Of a stretch of DNA of 64,000 nt, positions 27,447-36,724 are shown one piece after another. The notes beneath the pieces were generated by a model. That model searched no databases. It worked only from the letters and a program-made list of their open reading frames with translations, and had not been told where the DNA came from. Position 1 is the first letter of the stretch; every line of letters begins with the position of its first letter. Both the position numbers and the translations under genes were made by a program. The DNA comes from Saccharopolyspora spinosa NRRL 18395 (GTDB lineage Bacteria > Actinomycetota > Actinomycetes > Mycobacteriales > Pseudonocardiaceae), in contig NZ_GL877878.1 of the NCBI RefSeq assembly GCF_000194155.1, positions 3,441,557 to 3,505,556 of the forward strand, given 5' to 3'.

Positions 27447-28674
27447 ATGGCTGTGATGGTCAGAACTTCAGTTCGGTTTGCCGATCGCACTCCCGCTATA
27501 GACGATTTACACGACGGGCTGAACTGTTCAGGGACACTGGACGGCACGGTCCGTACGGTCGTCGAGCTGTCGGGACGGGATATGAACCGGCGAAAGTTCC
27601 TGCTGGGCTCCGCTTTCACAGCGGCGGTCTTTTCCGAACCAGCGTTGTACGCGCTCACGGTGGCCCCGGCTGAGAGCACCGCGCGAGTGGCGGGCAAGCG
27701 CATCGGCATGGCTGATGTCGAGATCATCACCGAGCACATCGCCCATCTCCGCCGACTGGATCATCGCTACGGGTCCGGCCGCGTCCGTGAACAAGTCGTG
27801 CAGATGCTGCACCGCGAAGCCAGCACAGTCATGCACGGCACCTACTCGGAGAAGACCGGTAAGGCCCTGCTGGGCGCGGTCGCTCAAGCCTCATGGCTGG
27901 CCGCGTCGATGGCCGCCGATGTCGGGCGGCACTCGCTGGCCCAGCGCTACTACATCCAGACGCTCAACCTCGCTATGAGTGCGGGCGATCGACTGTATGC
28001 GGCCAATGTGTTGTCCCACATGAGTCGTCTGACCGTCCAACTTGGACACGGAGCTGTCACGGAACACCACCGGCTCGGCCACGCCCGCCAAGCCATCGCC
28101 CTAGCTCGCGCTGGTCAGAACGTGGCCAACGGTAAGCCCACTCCGGTGCTGTCCTCGCTGCTGCACGCGGTCGAGGCGCGCGGGCACGCTCTGTCCGGCG
28201 ACGCCAACGCCACCCGCACGGCCGTACTCGAAGCCGAGCGGCACTACGAACGGGCACGCCCGGACGAGGAACCCACGTGGCTGGGCTTCTACACCGAGGC
28301 CGGACTCGCCGCCGATCTCGGATCTCGGCCGATGCCTGCGCGATGCGGGCGAACCCGACCAGGGCACCCGGCTGATCAAGCAGGCGTTGGACGGCTACGA
28401 GCCGTGGCGGGTGCGCAGCCGGTGTTTCGTCCAGACCGACCTCGCCACCGCCCACCTGGTCAGTCGTGATCTAGAGCGGGCTGCCTCGCTGGGCCGGGAT
28501 GCCGTGCGCACGGCGGGTCAAGTCAGCTCCACTCGTGCACTCGACCGGCTCCGCACCCTGCAACGGCAGGTCCGGCCGCTGCGCAGCAGCTCACCGGACG
28601 TGCGCGAGCTGGACGACCGCATCACCGATCTCACCCGCACCAGCACCCGCCGAGACGAGGACATCGCCACTTGA
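27447..28674 (+). pseudogene. TPR-type regulator (XRE-family C-terminal part), frameshifted by a 7-bp duplication
   Basis: Reads as the tetratricopeptide-like half of large actinobacterial regulators. An MNRRKFLLGSAF segment (ATG 27582) links to helical repeats rich in Ala and Leu (ALLGAVAQASWLAASMAADVGRH, YYIQTLNLAMSAGD, GHALSGDANAT), then a break near 28320, and in another frame GYEPWRVRSRCFVQTDLATAHL ... LDRLRTLQRQV to the TGA at 28672-28674. The break is a perfect tandem copy of GATCTCG (28314-28327). With one copy removed the text becomes LAADLGRCLRDAGEPDQG and joins the two frames. No helix-turn-helix is readable upstream, so the DNA-binding end may also be lost. Confidence 0.7.
28314..28327 (+). 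repeat. 7-bp tandem duplication (GATCTCG x2) causing a frameshift
   Basis: GATCTCG occurs twice head to tail inside the regulator gene. Seven bases is not a multiple of three, and removing one copy restores a single reading frame through the gene. Slippage here could in principle switch the gene on and off. Confidence 0.75.
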
Positions 28675-29489
28675 TGACCAACGAGATCGACTTCGATGGC
28701 GCCCGCATCTACGCGATCCCCATGCGCGCCCGCTTCCGGGGCATCACCGTGCGGGAAGGGATGCTGATCGAAGGACCCGCCGGTTGGGGCGAGTTCTGCC
28801 CGTTCGCCGACTACGACGACACCGTGTCCGCCTCGTGGCTGGCGACCACGATCGAACAATGCACCCTCGGCTGGCCCGAACCCGTACGGGACCGCATCCC
28901 GATCAACTGCACCGTGCCCGCCGTCGGCCCCGAGCGCGCCCACGCGATTGCCGCCAACTCCGGATGCCGTACCGCCAAAGTTAAGGTCGCTGACCATCCT
29001 GAGTCGCTGGCCGCTGTCCGTCGCCAGGTCGACGTGCGTATTGCCGCCGACGAATCCATCCGCCGCGCCGAGGATCCCTTGCGCGTCGCCGTCGCGGGCG
29101 CGGCCGATGTCGCCGTCATCAAGTGCACACCGCTTGGCGGTGTCCGGCGTTCACTGGAGGTCGCCGAGGCCGCCGGACTGCCGTGCGTGGTGTCGTCCGC
29201 GCTGGAAACCAGCGTCGGGCTGGCCGCACAGGTCGCCCTCGCCGGTGCGCTGCCCGAACTGGACCTCGCCTGTGGCCTCGGCACGCTCTCGCTGCTCAAC
29301 AGCGATCTCGTGTCCGGCTCCGAGTCCCTACGGGCAGTGGACGGCTACCTGCCCGTGCCGCGCACACCACCCGCGCCAGACCTGAGCCTGCTCAACACCT
29401 ACGAACTCACCGACCCCGACCAAGCCGCATGGTGGCGTGACCGGCTCACCCGCGTCCGCACCATGTACGACACCCACCACACGGACTAG
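28674..29489 (+). CDS. o-succinylbenzoate synthase-like enolase-superfamily protein with an internal deletion
   Basis: 271 aa from ATG 28674, overlapping the regulator stop by one base. The N-terminal capping domain (MRARFRGITVREGMLIEGPAGWGEFCPF) and the barrel lysine motif KVKVAD resemble actinobacterial MenC, usually about 320 aa. Directly after KVKVADHPESL the sequence jumps to AAVRRQVDVRIAADESIRRAEDP. The segment between them in the family holds the first two metal ligands (an Asp in VDANG and a Glu in EQP) and is absent in frame, about 45-50 residues short. The third ligand (AADES) and the second lysine (VIKCTPLGG) remain. The frame is intact, but catalysis is not expected. Confidence 0.75.
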   Translation: MTNEIDFDGARIYAIPMRARFRGITVREGMLIEGPAGWGEFCPFADYDDTVSASWLATTIEQCTLGWPEPVRDRIPINCTVPAVGPERAHAIAANSGCRTAKVKVADHPESLAAVRRQVDVRIAADESIRRAEDPLRVAVAGAADVAVIKCTPLGGVRRSLEVAEAAGLPCVVSSALETSVGLAAQVALAGALPELDLACGLGTLSLLNSDLVSGSESLRAVDGYLPVPRTPPAPDLSLLNTYELTDPDQAAWWRDRLTRVRTMYDTHHTD

Positions 29490-29882
29490 GCGCCAGGCCG
29501 TGAAGTTTGGCGGTCGTAGTGTTCGTCAAGGGTCTTTGGGCGTGAGGATGTCGATGTTCAGGGTGTCTCTTTGTAGCTGGTTCGGTCGATATTCGGTCCT
29601 CGTGCCTGGTATTTGGAGATCGCGCGCTTGACAACGCGGGGCATACAGAAGCTTCGGCACACCCTGACCAATCTCTGTTGATCTGCGTGGGGCGGGCGAT
29701 CGATGTCGGCAGGGTGGTGTTCACTGTTCGGCCGATAGCTGGCAACATCTCACTCCGGACGTGCGCGCGTGATGCCGTCGGGTGGTGGTTCCAGAGCCGG
29801 GGCGGCCCTCGGCGTCGCCACTCCACCGTCGGGGGTTCGCGGCGTTCCGGCTCTTGATGACCGTTCCGTGACGAGGGAGATC
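29490..29882. other. intergenic, no supported gene
   Basis: About 390 bp between the MenC-like gene and the thioesterase. No coding signal was recognised. A TTGACA hexamer lies near 29628. The 3' part probably carries the thioesterase promoter. Confidence 0.4.
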
Positions 29883-30638
29883 ATGACCAACCGAGAGGAC
29901 AGCCCGTGGATCCGGCGGTTCCACCCGAAGCCGACAGCCGGGAACCGACTGGTGTGCTTCCCGCACGCGGGTGGATCGGCGAGCTACTTCCACCCGGTCT
30001 CGGCGGCGATGCCGCCTTCCGTCGAAGTGCTCGCCATCCAGTACCCCGGTCGGCAGGACCGCCGCCAGGACCCGTTGGTCGACGACCTGACCGTGTTGGC
30101 CGACACCGTCACGACGGTGCTGCTGGACTGGACTGATCGGCCGCTGACCTTCTTCGGGCACAGCATGGGCGCGACCCTCGCGTTCGAGGTGGCGCGGCGG
30201 TTGGAGCGGATCGGAGTGGTTACGGCAGGGCTGTTCGCCTCGGGCAGGCGCGCGCCCTCCTGCCACCGCGAGGAAGCGATGCACCGCAGCAGCGACCAGG
30301 AGCTGCTCCGCGAAGTCATGGGCCTCGGCGGCACCGAATCGCAGCTGATCGACGACGAGATTACACGCATGATCCTGCCCTCCCTCCGCAACGACTACCG
30401 GGCCGTGGAGACCTACCGGTACGAACCGGGCTCCGACGTGACCTGCCCGGTGATCGCGTTCATCGGGGATGCGGACCCGAAGGTGACCCCCTCGGAAGCC
30501 CAGGCGTGGGCCGGGCACACGACCGGCGAGTTCGTCCTCCAGATCTTCCCCGGCGGGCACTTCTACCTCAACGAGCACAAGTCCGTCATCGTCAACGCCA
30601 TTTCCGACCACATCCTCAAGGCGGGCGCGAAGAGCTGA
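29883..30638 (+). CDS. type II thioesterase (GrsT/RifR-like alpha/beta hydrolase)
   Basis: 251 aa from ATG 29883 with GAGGGA upstream; an upstream in-frame extension to 29769 lacks family similarity. Motifs of NRPS/PKS editing thioesterases: LVCFPHAGGSASYFHPV with the oxyanion region, YPGRQDR, the nucleophile in FFGHSMGATLAFEVARRLE, the acid in FIGDADPKV, and the His in FPGGHFYLNEH. These enzymes hydrolyse wrong or stalled acyl groups from carrier proteins. No NRPS or PKS gene lies in the window, so it is an orphan here, serving a cluster elsewhere or left from one. Confidence 0.9.
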   Translation: MTNREDSPWIRRFHPKPTAGNRLVCFPHAGGSASYFHPVSAAMPPSVEVLAIQYPGRQDRRQDPLVDDLTVLADTVTTVLLDWTDRPLTFFGHSMGATLAFEVARRLERIGVVTAGLFASGRRAPSCHREEAMHRSSDQELLREVMGLGGTESQLIDDEITRMILPSLRNDYRAVETYRYEPGSDVTCPVIAFIGDADPKVTPSEAQAWAGHTTGEFVLQIFPGGHFYLNEHKSVIVNAISDHILKAGAKS

Positions 30639-31137
30639 CCCGCCATGATGGGCGCATTGCCCGCCGCCTGCACTGGCACCACGGCGGCGGGCAACTCTGC
30701 GCGGCCACGAGCGGGATGCCGGCTTCTCGACCTGGACCGGCTGTCGGGCCGAAGCTCGATCATGCCTGGGCGCTATGAACCCACGCTATGAGACGGAAAA
30801 CGAGGCACCACTCACCCAACGATTGACCTTGGAATACGGCTCATTACGCAACTAGTTCATAACCGTATTACCAAATGGGAAATGCCTTTCAAGACAAGCG
30901 CTGCCGCCTATCGCACAATCGAACTCCAATCAGGTGCAGTTCTAGCGCATTCCCGCCACCGACTTGCCCGAGCGCTGATCATCAGCAACGAAAGATGATC
31001 GGTCATTCGCGGTCGGACCGCACCTGAGCCGGGCTTACAACTACTGATTGTCGGTTACGGCGTGTCGCTTGTTGGACACTCGTGGCCGTACTCGGATCGA
31101 ATGTGCTCGCCCGTCGTACAGCCCGCTGGGAGAGTTC
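30639..31137. other. intergenic upstream of dnaE, no supported gene
   Basis: About 500 bp without a gene. The section 30780-30970 is visibly A/T-richer than its surroundings. It presumably carries the dnaE promoter; no clear -10/-35 pair stands out. Confidence 0.45.
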
Positions 31138-34100
31138 ATGGAGCCCTTCGTTCACCTGCATGTGCACACTGAGTACTCGATGCTCGACGGTGCGGCGAAG
31201 GTGGGGGCGTTGTTCGCCGAAGCCGAACGGTTGGGGATGCCCGCGGTGGGTATGACCGATCACGGCAACATGCCCTTCGTTCACCTGCATGTGCACACTG
31301 AGTACTCGATGCTCGACGGTGCGGCGAAGGTGGGGGCGTTGTTCGCCGAAGCCGAACGGTTGGGGATGCCCGCGGTGGGTATGACCGATCACGGCAACAT
31401 GTTCGGGGCGGATGAGTTCTACCAGCAGGCGTGCCGGGCCGGTATCAAGCCGATCATCGGGATCGAGGCGTATCTGGCGCCGACCAGCCGGTTTCACAAG
31501 AAGCCGGTGTTCTGGGGTGAGGCGAAGCAGCGTGGGACCGATGAGTTCGGTGAGGGTGGTGACGTCTCGGGTGCGGGTGCGTACACGCACATGACGATGC
31601 TGGCGCGTAACGCGACCGGTCTGCGGAATCTGTTCACGTTGTCCAGCCGGGCGAGTTTCGAGGGTTATTACCGCAAGCCGCGGATGGATCGTGAGTTGAT
31701 CAGCGAGTTCTCCGAGGGGATCATCGCTACGACCGGGTGTCCGTCGGGTGAGGTGCAGACCCGGTTGCGGTTGCGGCAGTTCGATGAGGCGTTGCAGGCG
31801 GCGGCGGATTACCGGGACATTTTCGGGGCGGAGAACTTCTTCCTGGAGTTGATGGATCATGGTCTGCCGATCGAGCGGTCGGTGCGGCAGGGGCTGCTGA
31901 AGATCTCCCGGGAGTTGGGGCTGAAGCCGTTGGCGACCAACGACAGTCATTACGTCACTGTTGATCAGGCCGAGTCGCATGGGGCGTTGTTGTGTGTGCA
32001 GTCGGGTAAGACGCTCAGTGATGAGAGCCGGTTCAAGTTCGATGGTGATGGTTATTACCTGAAGTCCGCGGGGGAGATGCGGGAGTACTGGGATCAGGAG
32101 GTGCCGGGCGCGGCGGACAGCACGCTGCTGGTCGCGGAGATGGTGGAGTCCTACGAGGATGTGTGGTCGTTTCAGGACCGGATGCCGCGGGTGACCGATG
32201 GCAGTGGCCGCAGCGAGCGTGAGTTGCTGGAGGCCGAGGTCCGGCAGTATCTGCCGACGCGTTATCCGGACGGGGCGTCCGAGGAGTGCCTGGAGCGGAT
32301 CAAGGTCGAGTTGGACGTGCTGGACACCAAGGGGTATTGCGCGTACTTCCTGGTGGTGGGTGACCTGACCCGGTGGGCGAAGTCGCAGGGTATTCACGTG
32401 GGGCCGGGTCGTGGTTCGGCGGCGGGTTCGCTGCTGGCCTACATCCTGCACATCACGAACCTGGACCCGCTGGAGCATGGGCTGATCTTCGAGCGGTTTT
32501 TGAACCCGGAGCGTGACTCGCCGCCGGATATCGACCTCGACTTCGACGACCGCCGTCGTGACGAGGTCTTGCAGTATGCGATCAATAAGTATGGCCGGGA
32601 CAAGGTCGCGCAGGTCATTACTTTCGGCAAGATCAAGACGAAGGCGGCGATCAAGGATTCCGCGCGGGTGCATCACGGTCAGCCGGGGTTCGCTATCGCG
32701 GACAAGATTTCCAAGGCGTTGCCGCCGCCGATCGCGGCCAAGGACATCCCGTTGTCGGGGATCGTGGATCCGCAGCATGAGCGTTATGCCGAGGCCGCCG
32801 AGGTTCGCAGTCTGATCGAGACGGATCCGGCGGTGTCGCAGATCTTCGATACCGCGCGTGGTCTGGAGGGGCTGATCCGCAATGCCGGTGTGCATGCGTG
32901 TGCGGTGATTTTGTCCTCGCAGCCGTTGCTGGGCACGGTGCCGTTGTGGGCGCGGGATGACGGGTCGATCATCACCGGCTGGGACTACCCGTCCTGTGAG
33001 GCCATCGGCCTGCTGAAGATGGACTTCCTGGGGCTGTCCAACCTCACCATTCTCGGTGATGCGTTGACGATGGTGAAGGAGAACCACGACCGCGACATCG
33101 ACCTGTCCAACCTGGGGCTGGACGACAAGACCACCTACGAGATGCTCGCCCGAGGAGAGAGCCTGGGCGTGTTCCAGTTCGAAGGTGGCGGCATGCGGGA
33201 GCTGCTCAAACGCCTGCAGCCCACCGAGTTTGGCGACCTGGTGGCGGCCAACGCGCTGTACCGGCCGGGGCCGATGGATGTCAACGCGCACCTCGACTAC
33301 GCCGACCGCAAGAACGGTCGCAAGGCGATCGAGCCGATCCATCCCGATCTCGAGGACGTTGGCGACCTGGTGGCGGCCAACGCGCTGTACCGGCCGGGGC
33401 CGATGGAAGTCAACGCCCACAACGACTACGCGGATCGGAAAAACGGCCGCAAACCGATTGAACCCATCCACCCCGAACTTGGTGATGCTCTTCGCGAAAT
33501 CCTCGCCGAGACCTACGGTTTGATCGTCTACCAAGAGCAGATCATGGCGATCGCGCAGAAGGTCGCCGGTTACAGCCTCGGCCGAGCGGACATCCTGCGC
33601 CGCGCGATGGGCAAGAAGAAGAAGTCCGTGCTGGACCAGGAATTCGAGGGCTTCCGGGACGGCATGCTCGCCCAAGGCTTCTCCGACGAGGCGATCAGCA
33701 CACTCTGGGCGACCATTCTCCCGTTCGCCGGCTACGCCTACAACAAGTCGCACGCGGCGGGTTATGCCCTGGTGGCGTATTGGACGGCGTATCTGAAGGC
33801 CAACTACCCGGCCGAGTACATGGCCGGGCTGCTGACTTCCAACGGCGACAACAAGGACAAGATGGCGGTCTACCTCGCCGAATGCCGCCGGATGGGTGTC
33901 AAGGTCCTCTCCCCGGACGTCAACGACTCCCGCGACACCTTCGCCGCCGTCGGCTCCGACATCCGCTTCGGCATGAGCGCGATCCGCAACGTCGGCTCCA
34001 ACGTCGTCGCCTCGATCGTCACGACCCGCAAGGAAAAGGGCCGCTACACCTCCTTCACCGACTTCCTCGACAAATCCGAGATCCTGGCCTGCAACAAGCG

Positions 34101-34962
34101 GGTCATCGAATCACTGATCAAGGCCGGTGCCTTCGACTCCCTGGGCCACACCCGCATGTCCCTGGTCCAGCACCACGAAGCCGCCGTCGATGCCGTGATC
34201 GGCCTGAAGCGGCAGCAGGCGATGGGACAGTTCGACCTCTTCGGCGCGGACACCTCCGAAGACAGCGCCGACGCCTCACCCCTGGCACACCTGCACTTCA
34301 CCCACGAGGAATGGCCACGCAAACAGCTGCTGTCCTACGAGCGGGAAATGCTGGGCCTCTACGTCTCGGCCCACCCCCTCGACGGCGCGGAACGACTGCT
34401 CGCCCCCTACCAGGACACCGGGATCGCCGACCTCGTCGGCGGCGAACGAGAGTTCGGCAACGGCAAGGAACAACTCAAGATCGCCGGCATGATCTCCGGA
34501 ATCCAACGCCGCATCAACAAAAACGGCCACCCCTGGGCCATCGTCACACTCGAAGACCTCGACGCCAGCGTAGAGGTGCTGTTCTTCCCGAAGTCCTACG
34601 AGATGTTCGCCGACTGCCTGATGGAAGACACCGCGCTCGCAGTCAAAGGCCGCATCAACGAACGCGAAGGCACGATCAGCGTGTTCGCCTCCGATGCGGT
34701 GCCAGTGGACATCTCCGCAGCGGAAACCGACGCCGGCGTGAACCCGCTGACCCTGGAAGTGGATGCCCGCCACGTCGACCGGGACTACATGCACGAGCTC
34801 CGGGCGACACTGCGCACAAACCGGGGCAGCACTCCCCTGCGCGTCATCGTCTGGCACGGCGACCGACGGACCAAGTTGGCGGTGGACCAATACCCAGTCG
34901 AGCCCGGTCCGGCCCTCTTCGGGGAGCTCAAGAGCCTCCGAGGAACGCGTGTCCTCTTCTGA
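31138..34962 (+). CDS. dnaE: DNA polymerase III alpha subunit with two internal tandem duplications
   Basis: 1274 aa from ATG 31138 (GGGAGAG upstream). PHP domain at the N-terminus ([14 protein letters not shown], with the HxH metal motif), catalytic aspartates in [16 protein letters not shown] and [16 protein letters not shown] and [10 protein letters not shown] in the palm/fingers, and an OB domain near the C-terminus ([19 protein letters not shown]). Usual length is about 1180-1190 aa; the excess of 86 residues equals two 43-residue repeats. One doubles the PHP N-terminus, the other the [15 protein letters not shown] region. Codon choice changes inside the gene: before about 32950 many TTG, GGT and GAT codons, after it CTC/CTG and C-ending codons. 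It looks like a mosaic of two dnaE copies or an assembly chimera. Activity is uncertain. Confidence 0.9.
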   Translation: MEPFVHLHVHTEYSMLDGAAKVGALFAEAERLGMPAVGMTDHGNMPFVHLHVHTEYSMLDGAAKVGALFAEAERLGMPAVGMTDHGNMFGADEFYQQACRAGIKPIIGIEAYLAPTSRFHKKPVFWGEAKQRGTDEFGEGGDVSGAGAYTHMTMLARNATGLRNLFTLSSRASFEGYYRKPRMDRELISEFSEGIIATTGCPSGEVQTRLRLRQFDEALQAAADYRDIFGAENFFLELMDHGLPIERSVRQGLLKISRELGLKPLATNDSHYVTVDQAESHGALLCVQSGKTLSDESRFKFDGDGYYLKSAGEMREYWDQEVPGAADSTLLVAEMVESYEDVWSFQDRMPRVTDGSGRSERELLEAEVRQYLPTRYPDGASEECLERIKVELDVLDTKGYCAYFLVVGDLTRWAKSQGIHVGPGRGSAAGSLLAYILHITNLDPLEHGLIFERFLNPERDSPPDIDLDFDDRRRDEVLQYAINKYGRDKVAQVITFGKIKTKAAIKDSARVHHGQPGFAIADKISKALPPPIAAKDIPLSGIVDPQHERYAEAAEVRSLIETDPAVSQIFDTARGLEGLIRNAGVHACAVILSSQPLLGTVPLWARDDGSIITGWDYPSCEAIGLLKMDFLGLSNLTILGDALTMVKENHDRDIDLSNLGLDDKTTYEMLARGESLGVFQFEGGGMRELLKRLQPTEFGDLVAANALYRPGPMDVNAHLDYADRKNGRKAIEPIHPDLEDVGDLVAANALYRPGPMEVNAHNDYADRKNGRKPIEPIHPELGDALREILAETYGLIVYQEQIMAIAQKVAGYSLGRADILRRAMGKKKKSVLDQEFEGFRDGMLAQGFSDEAISTLWATILPFAGYAYNKSHAAGYALVAYWTAYLKANYPAEYMAGLLTSNGDNKDKMAVYLAECRRMGVKVLSPDVNDSRDTFAAVGSDIRFGMSAIRNVGSNVVASIVTTRKEKGRYTSFTDFLDKSEILACNKRVIESLIKAGAFDSLGHTRMSLVQHHEAAVDAVIGLKRQQAMGQFDLFGADTSEDSADASPLAHLHFTHEEWPRKQLLSYEREMLGLYVSAHPLDGAERLLAPYQDTGIADLVGGEREFGNGKEQLKIAGMISGIQRRINKNGHPWAIVTLEDLDASVEVLFFPKSYEMFADCLMEDTALAVKGRINEREGTISVFASDAVPVDISAAETDAGVNPLTLEVDARHVDRDYMHELRATLRTNRGSTPLRVIVWHGDRRTKLAVDQYPVEPGPALFGELKSLRGTRVLF
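31144..31401 (+). repeat. exact 129-bp tandem repeat in the dnaE PHP region
   Basis: Bases 31144-31272 and 31273-31401 are identical by direct comparison. Each unit encodes 43 residues ([13 protein letters not shown] to MTDHGNM), so the frame is kept and the PHP metal motif is present twice. Confidence 0.95.
33232..33489 (+). repeat. diverged 129-bp tandem repeat in the dnaE palm region
   Basis: Units 33232-33360 and 33361-33489 encode the same block ([15 protein letters not shown] to PIHPxL). Their first 47 bases are identical, after which many mostly synonymous differences appear. That pattern suggests joining of two different dnaE copies rather than a simple recent duplication. Confidence 0.9.
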
Positions 34963-35419
34963 CCGGGTCGTTGCTGGTGGGTCTTTGCTCGGGTGCCTGG
35001 CTGCTCGCGGCGGGTGAATTCCGAATCGAATGGAGCGATTCTGTTGGCGATCAAGATCTTGCACACCACGAGAGCACAAGACAGGGATTGCTTCCCGCTG
35101 AGCGGGCCAAATCGGCCCGCCGCACCCCTTGGCGGGATCGGATTACCTCGTCAACATCGAGCGCGTGAGCTGGCGCTACGCCCTCCTACTGGCCTGCGGG
35201 GTTGGGCGGGATGGTCACCGCCGTGATCTCGAATCCACCGAGGCCTAGCCGATTGGCCAACGCCGCCACGCTGACCGTATGACAACGGCCGGTGGCGTTA
35301 GCGATCCTGAACTCGTCGCGTGAGTACTGTAGCCCGGACGTTAGCGCTGGAGGCGGTATGGCAGGTGCCGCCCGGAAAGGGGCGCACCGCCGACGGCCGG
35401 TAGTTGTGGAAAGGGCAGG
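34963..35419. other. intergenic; hairpin downstream of dnaE
   Basis: No confident gene. A 7-bp GC hairpin (35102-35108 with 35114-35120, loop AAATC) about 140 bp after dnaE may be its terminator. A minus-strand stretch at 35186-35330 (HTVSVAALANRLGLGGFEITAV) looks protein-like but is too short to assign. The LysR promoter should be in the last 100 bp. Confidence 0.4.
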
Positions 35420-36388
35420 ATGGAACTCGACCTGGGCGCGGTCCGGGCCTTCATCGCCGTCGCGGACACCAATTACTTCGGCGAGGCCGCGGACCGGCTG
35501 GGCGTGACGCAACAGGCGATCTCCAGGCGGATAGCGAAGCTGGAAGCCGATCTGGGCACGGCGTTGTTCCACCGCACCCACAGCGGGACCAGGTTGACCG
35601 AGGACGGTGCGGCATTTCTCCCCCACGCCCAGGGTTTGCTGGCGCTGGCCGACCAGGCCGTGGAGTCGATTCGGGCTCGCAACCGCCCGCTGCGGGTGGA
35701 CGTGCTCGGTACCCGCCTCCCGTCGACGGAGTTGATCAGGACGTTCCACGAGGCCCACGCCGACGTGGAGATCGATGTCGTCACGTCCCAGGGGCTGCGG
35801 AGCGGGCGGGCCTCGCTCGCCAACGGCTCGATCGACGTCGCCTTCGCGCGGGTGGTGGGAACGCTCGATCCGAGCATCGAGCACATCCCCGCCTACTTCG
35901 GCCCCTTACACATCCTCGTCGGCCGCAAGCACCCCCTCGCCGACCGACGCCAGGTCCGGCTCACCCAGCTGCGGGACTCGATCGCCTGGATGCCGAGCAA
36001 CGAACCGGGCAGCGAATGGGCGGATTTCTACGACTGTCTCGCCCGCGAATTCAGGCTCACCATCGACGCCTCCGGCCCGAACTTCGGCCTGGACCACATG
36101 CTCGACGACATCGCCGCATCGCGCGACCGCTTCACCTTCGGCGGCGAGCGGTTGCGAATCCCCTGGCACCCGGGCATCGTCCAAGTCCCCATCGTCGATC
36201 CGACACCGGTCTACCCGCTGTCCATGCTGTGGCGGCGGGACAACCGGCACCCCGCGCTGCCCCTGCTGATCGGCCACGTCATCGCCGGCCTCCGACCGTT
36301 CGACCCCGAACGCCATTGGCTGCCACCAGCGGAGATGTGCACGGGCGGCCTCGGTGCCGAAGCGGACGACCCGAACCGCCGCAGTTGA
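35420..36388 (+). CDS. LysR-family transcriptional regulator
   Basis: 322 aa. Start at ATG 35420 with GGAAAGGGCAGG upstream. N-terminal winged HTH: LGAVRAFIAVADTNYFGEAADRLGVTQQAISRRIAKLEADLG (cited as the block at residues 5-46), followed by the usual FHRTHSGTRLTEDGAAF wing and a periplasmic-binding-like effector domain. The target is unknown. The nearest downstream genes are a sugar-phosphate mutase and a GH65 phosphorylase on the same strand, after a 336-bp gap. Confidence 0.92.
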   Translation: MELDLGAVRAFIAVADTNYFGEAADRLGVTQQAISRRIAKLEADLGTALFHRTHSGTRLTEDGAAFLPHAQGLLALADQAVESIRARNRPLRVDVLGTRLPSTELIRTFHEAHADVEIDVVTSQGLRSGRASLANGSIDVAFARVVGTLDPSIEHIPAYFGPLHILVGRKHPLADRRQVRLTQLRDSIAWMPSNEPGSEWADFYDCLAREFRLTIDASGPNFGLDHMLDDIAASRDRFTFGGERLRIPWHPGIVQVPIVDPTPVYPLSMLWRRDNRHPALPLLIGHVIAGLRPFDPERHWLPPAEMCTGGLGAEADDPNRRS

Positions 36389-36724
36389 TACCCCGTTTCC
36401 TCCTACTCTCCGCGACAGATGCCGACCCGCGTGTTGGGGAGCGCTGCCAAGGGTGCGGTGTCGCTCAGATCCAGCCCTTCTCGGCCAGCGCCTGGACCCG
36501 GCCGCCGCGCCGGTATCGGATCCGATGGCCGGGCAGCGCCGACCAAAGGTCCGAAGTGGATGGATTGGCTGATCAACGGCCAGAATTCGGACGCCGAGCC
36601 CCGGTGCTCGGGTGATGATCGCCGTCGAATTCGGACTCGTGCCCGGCGGGACCACAGCCGCGCGGAGCGCCGGGCACGGACGGTCGACGTTTGGAGTCCG
36701 GCGCGTTCGGAAAAACCTTCGAGC
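36389..36724. other. intergenic, no supported gene
   Basis: About 335 bp. Frames are open but none is recognisable, and the upstream in-frame extension of the HAD gene through this stretch has no family similarity. Confidence 0.4.

Noticed and set aside
28674-29489. Functional o-succinylbenzoate synthase (menC)
   Set aside because: The central ligands are missing and no other menaquinone genes are near, so a menC symbol was not given.
31144-31401. Possible CRISPR or satellite repeat
   Set aside because: Only two adjacent copies, coding and in frame within dnaE; no spacers.
31003-33753. Minus-strand frame of 916 codons
   Set aside because: Antisense to dnaE and contains the dnaE repeats in reverse; no family pattern.
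35186-35330. Minus-strand protein-like stretch (HTVSVAALANRLGLGGFEITAV)
   Set aside because: Too short, no start or ribosome site and no clear family; kept as a note in the intergenic entry.
36389-36724. N-terminal extension of the HAD protein
   Set aside because: The in-frame stretch has no family similarity and HAD motif I lies normally spaced after ATG 36725.
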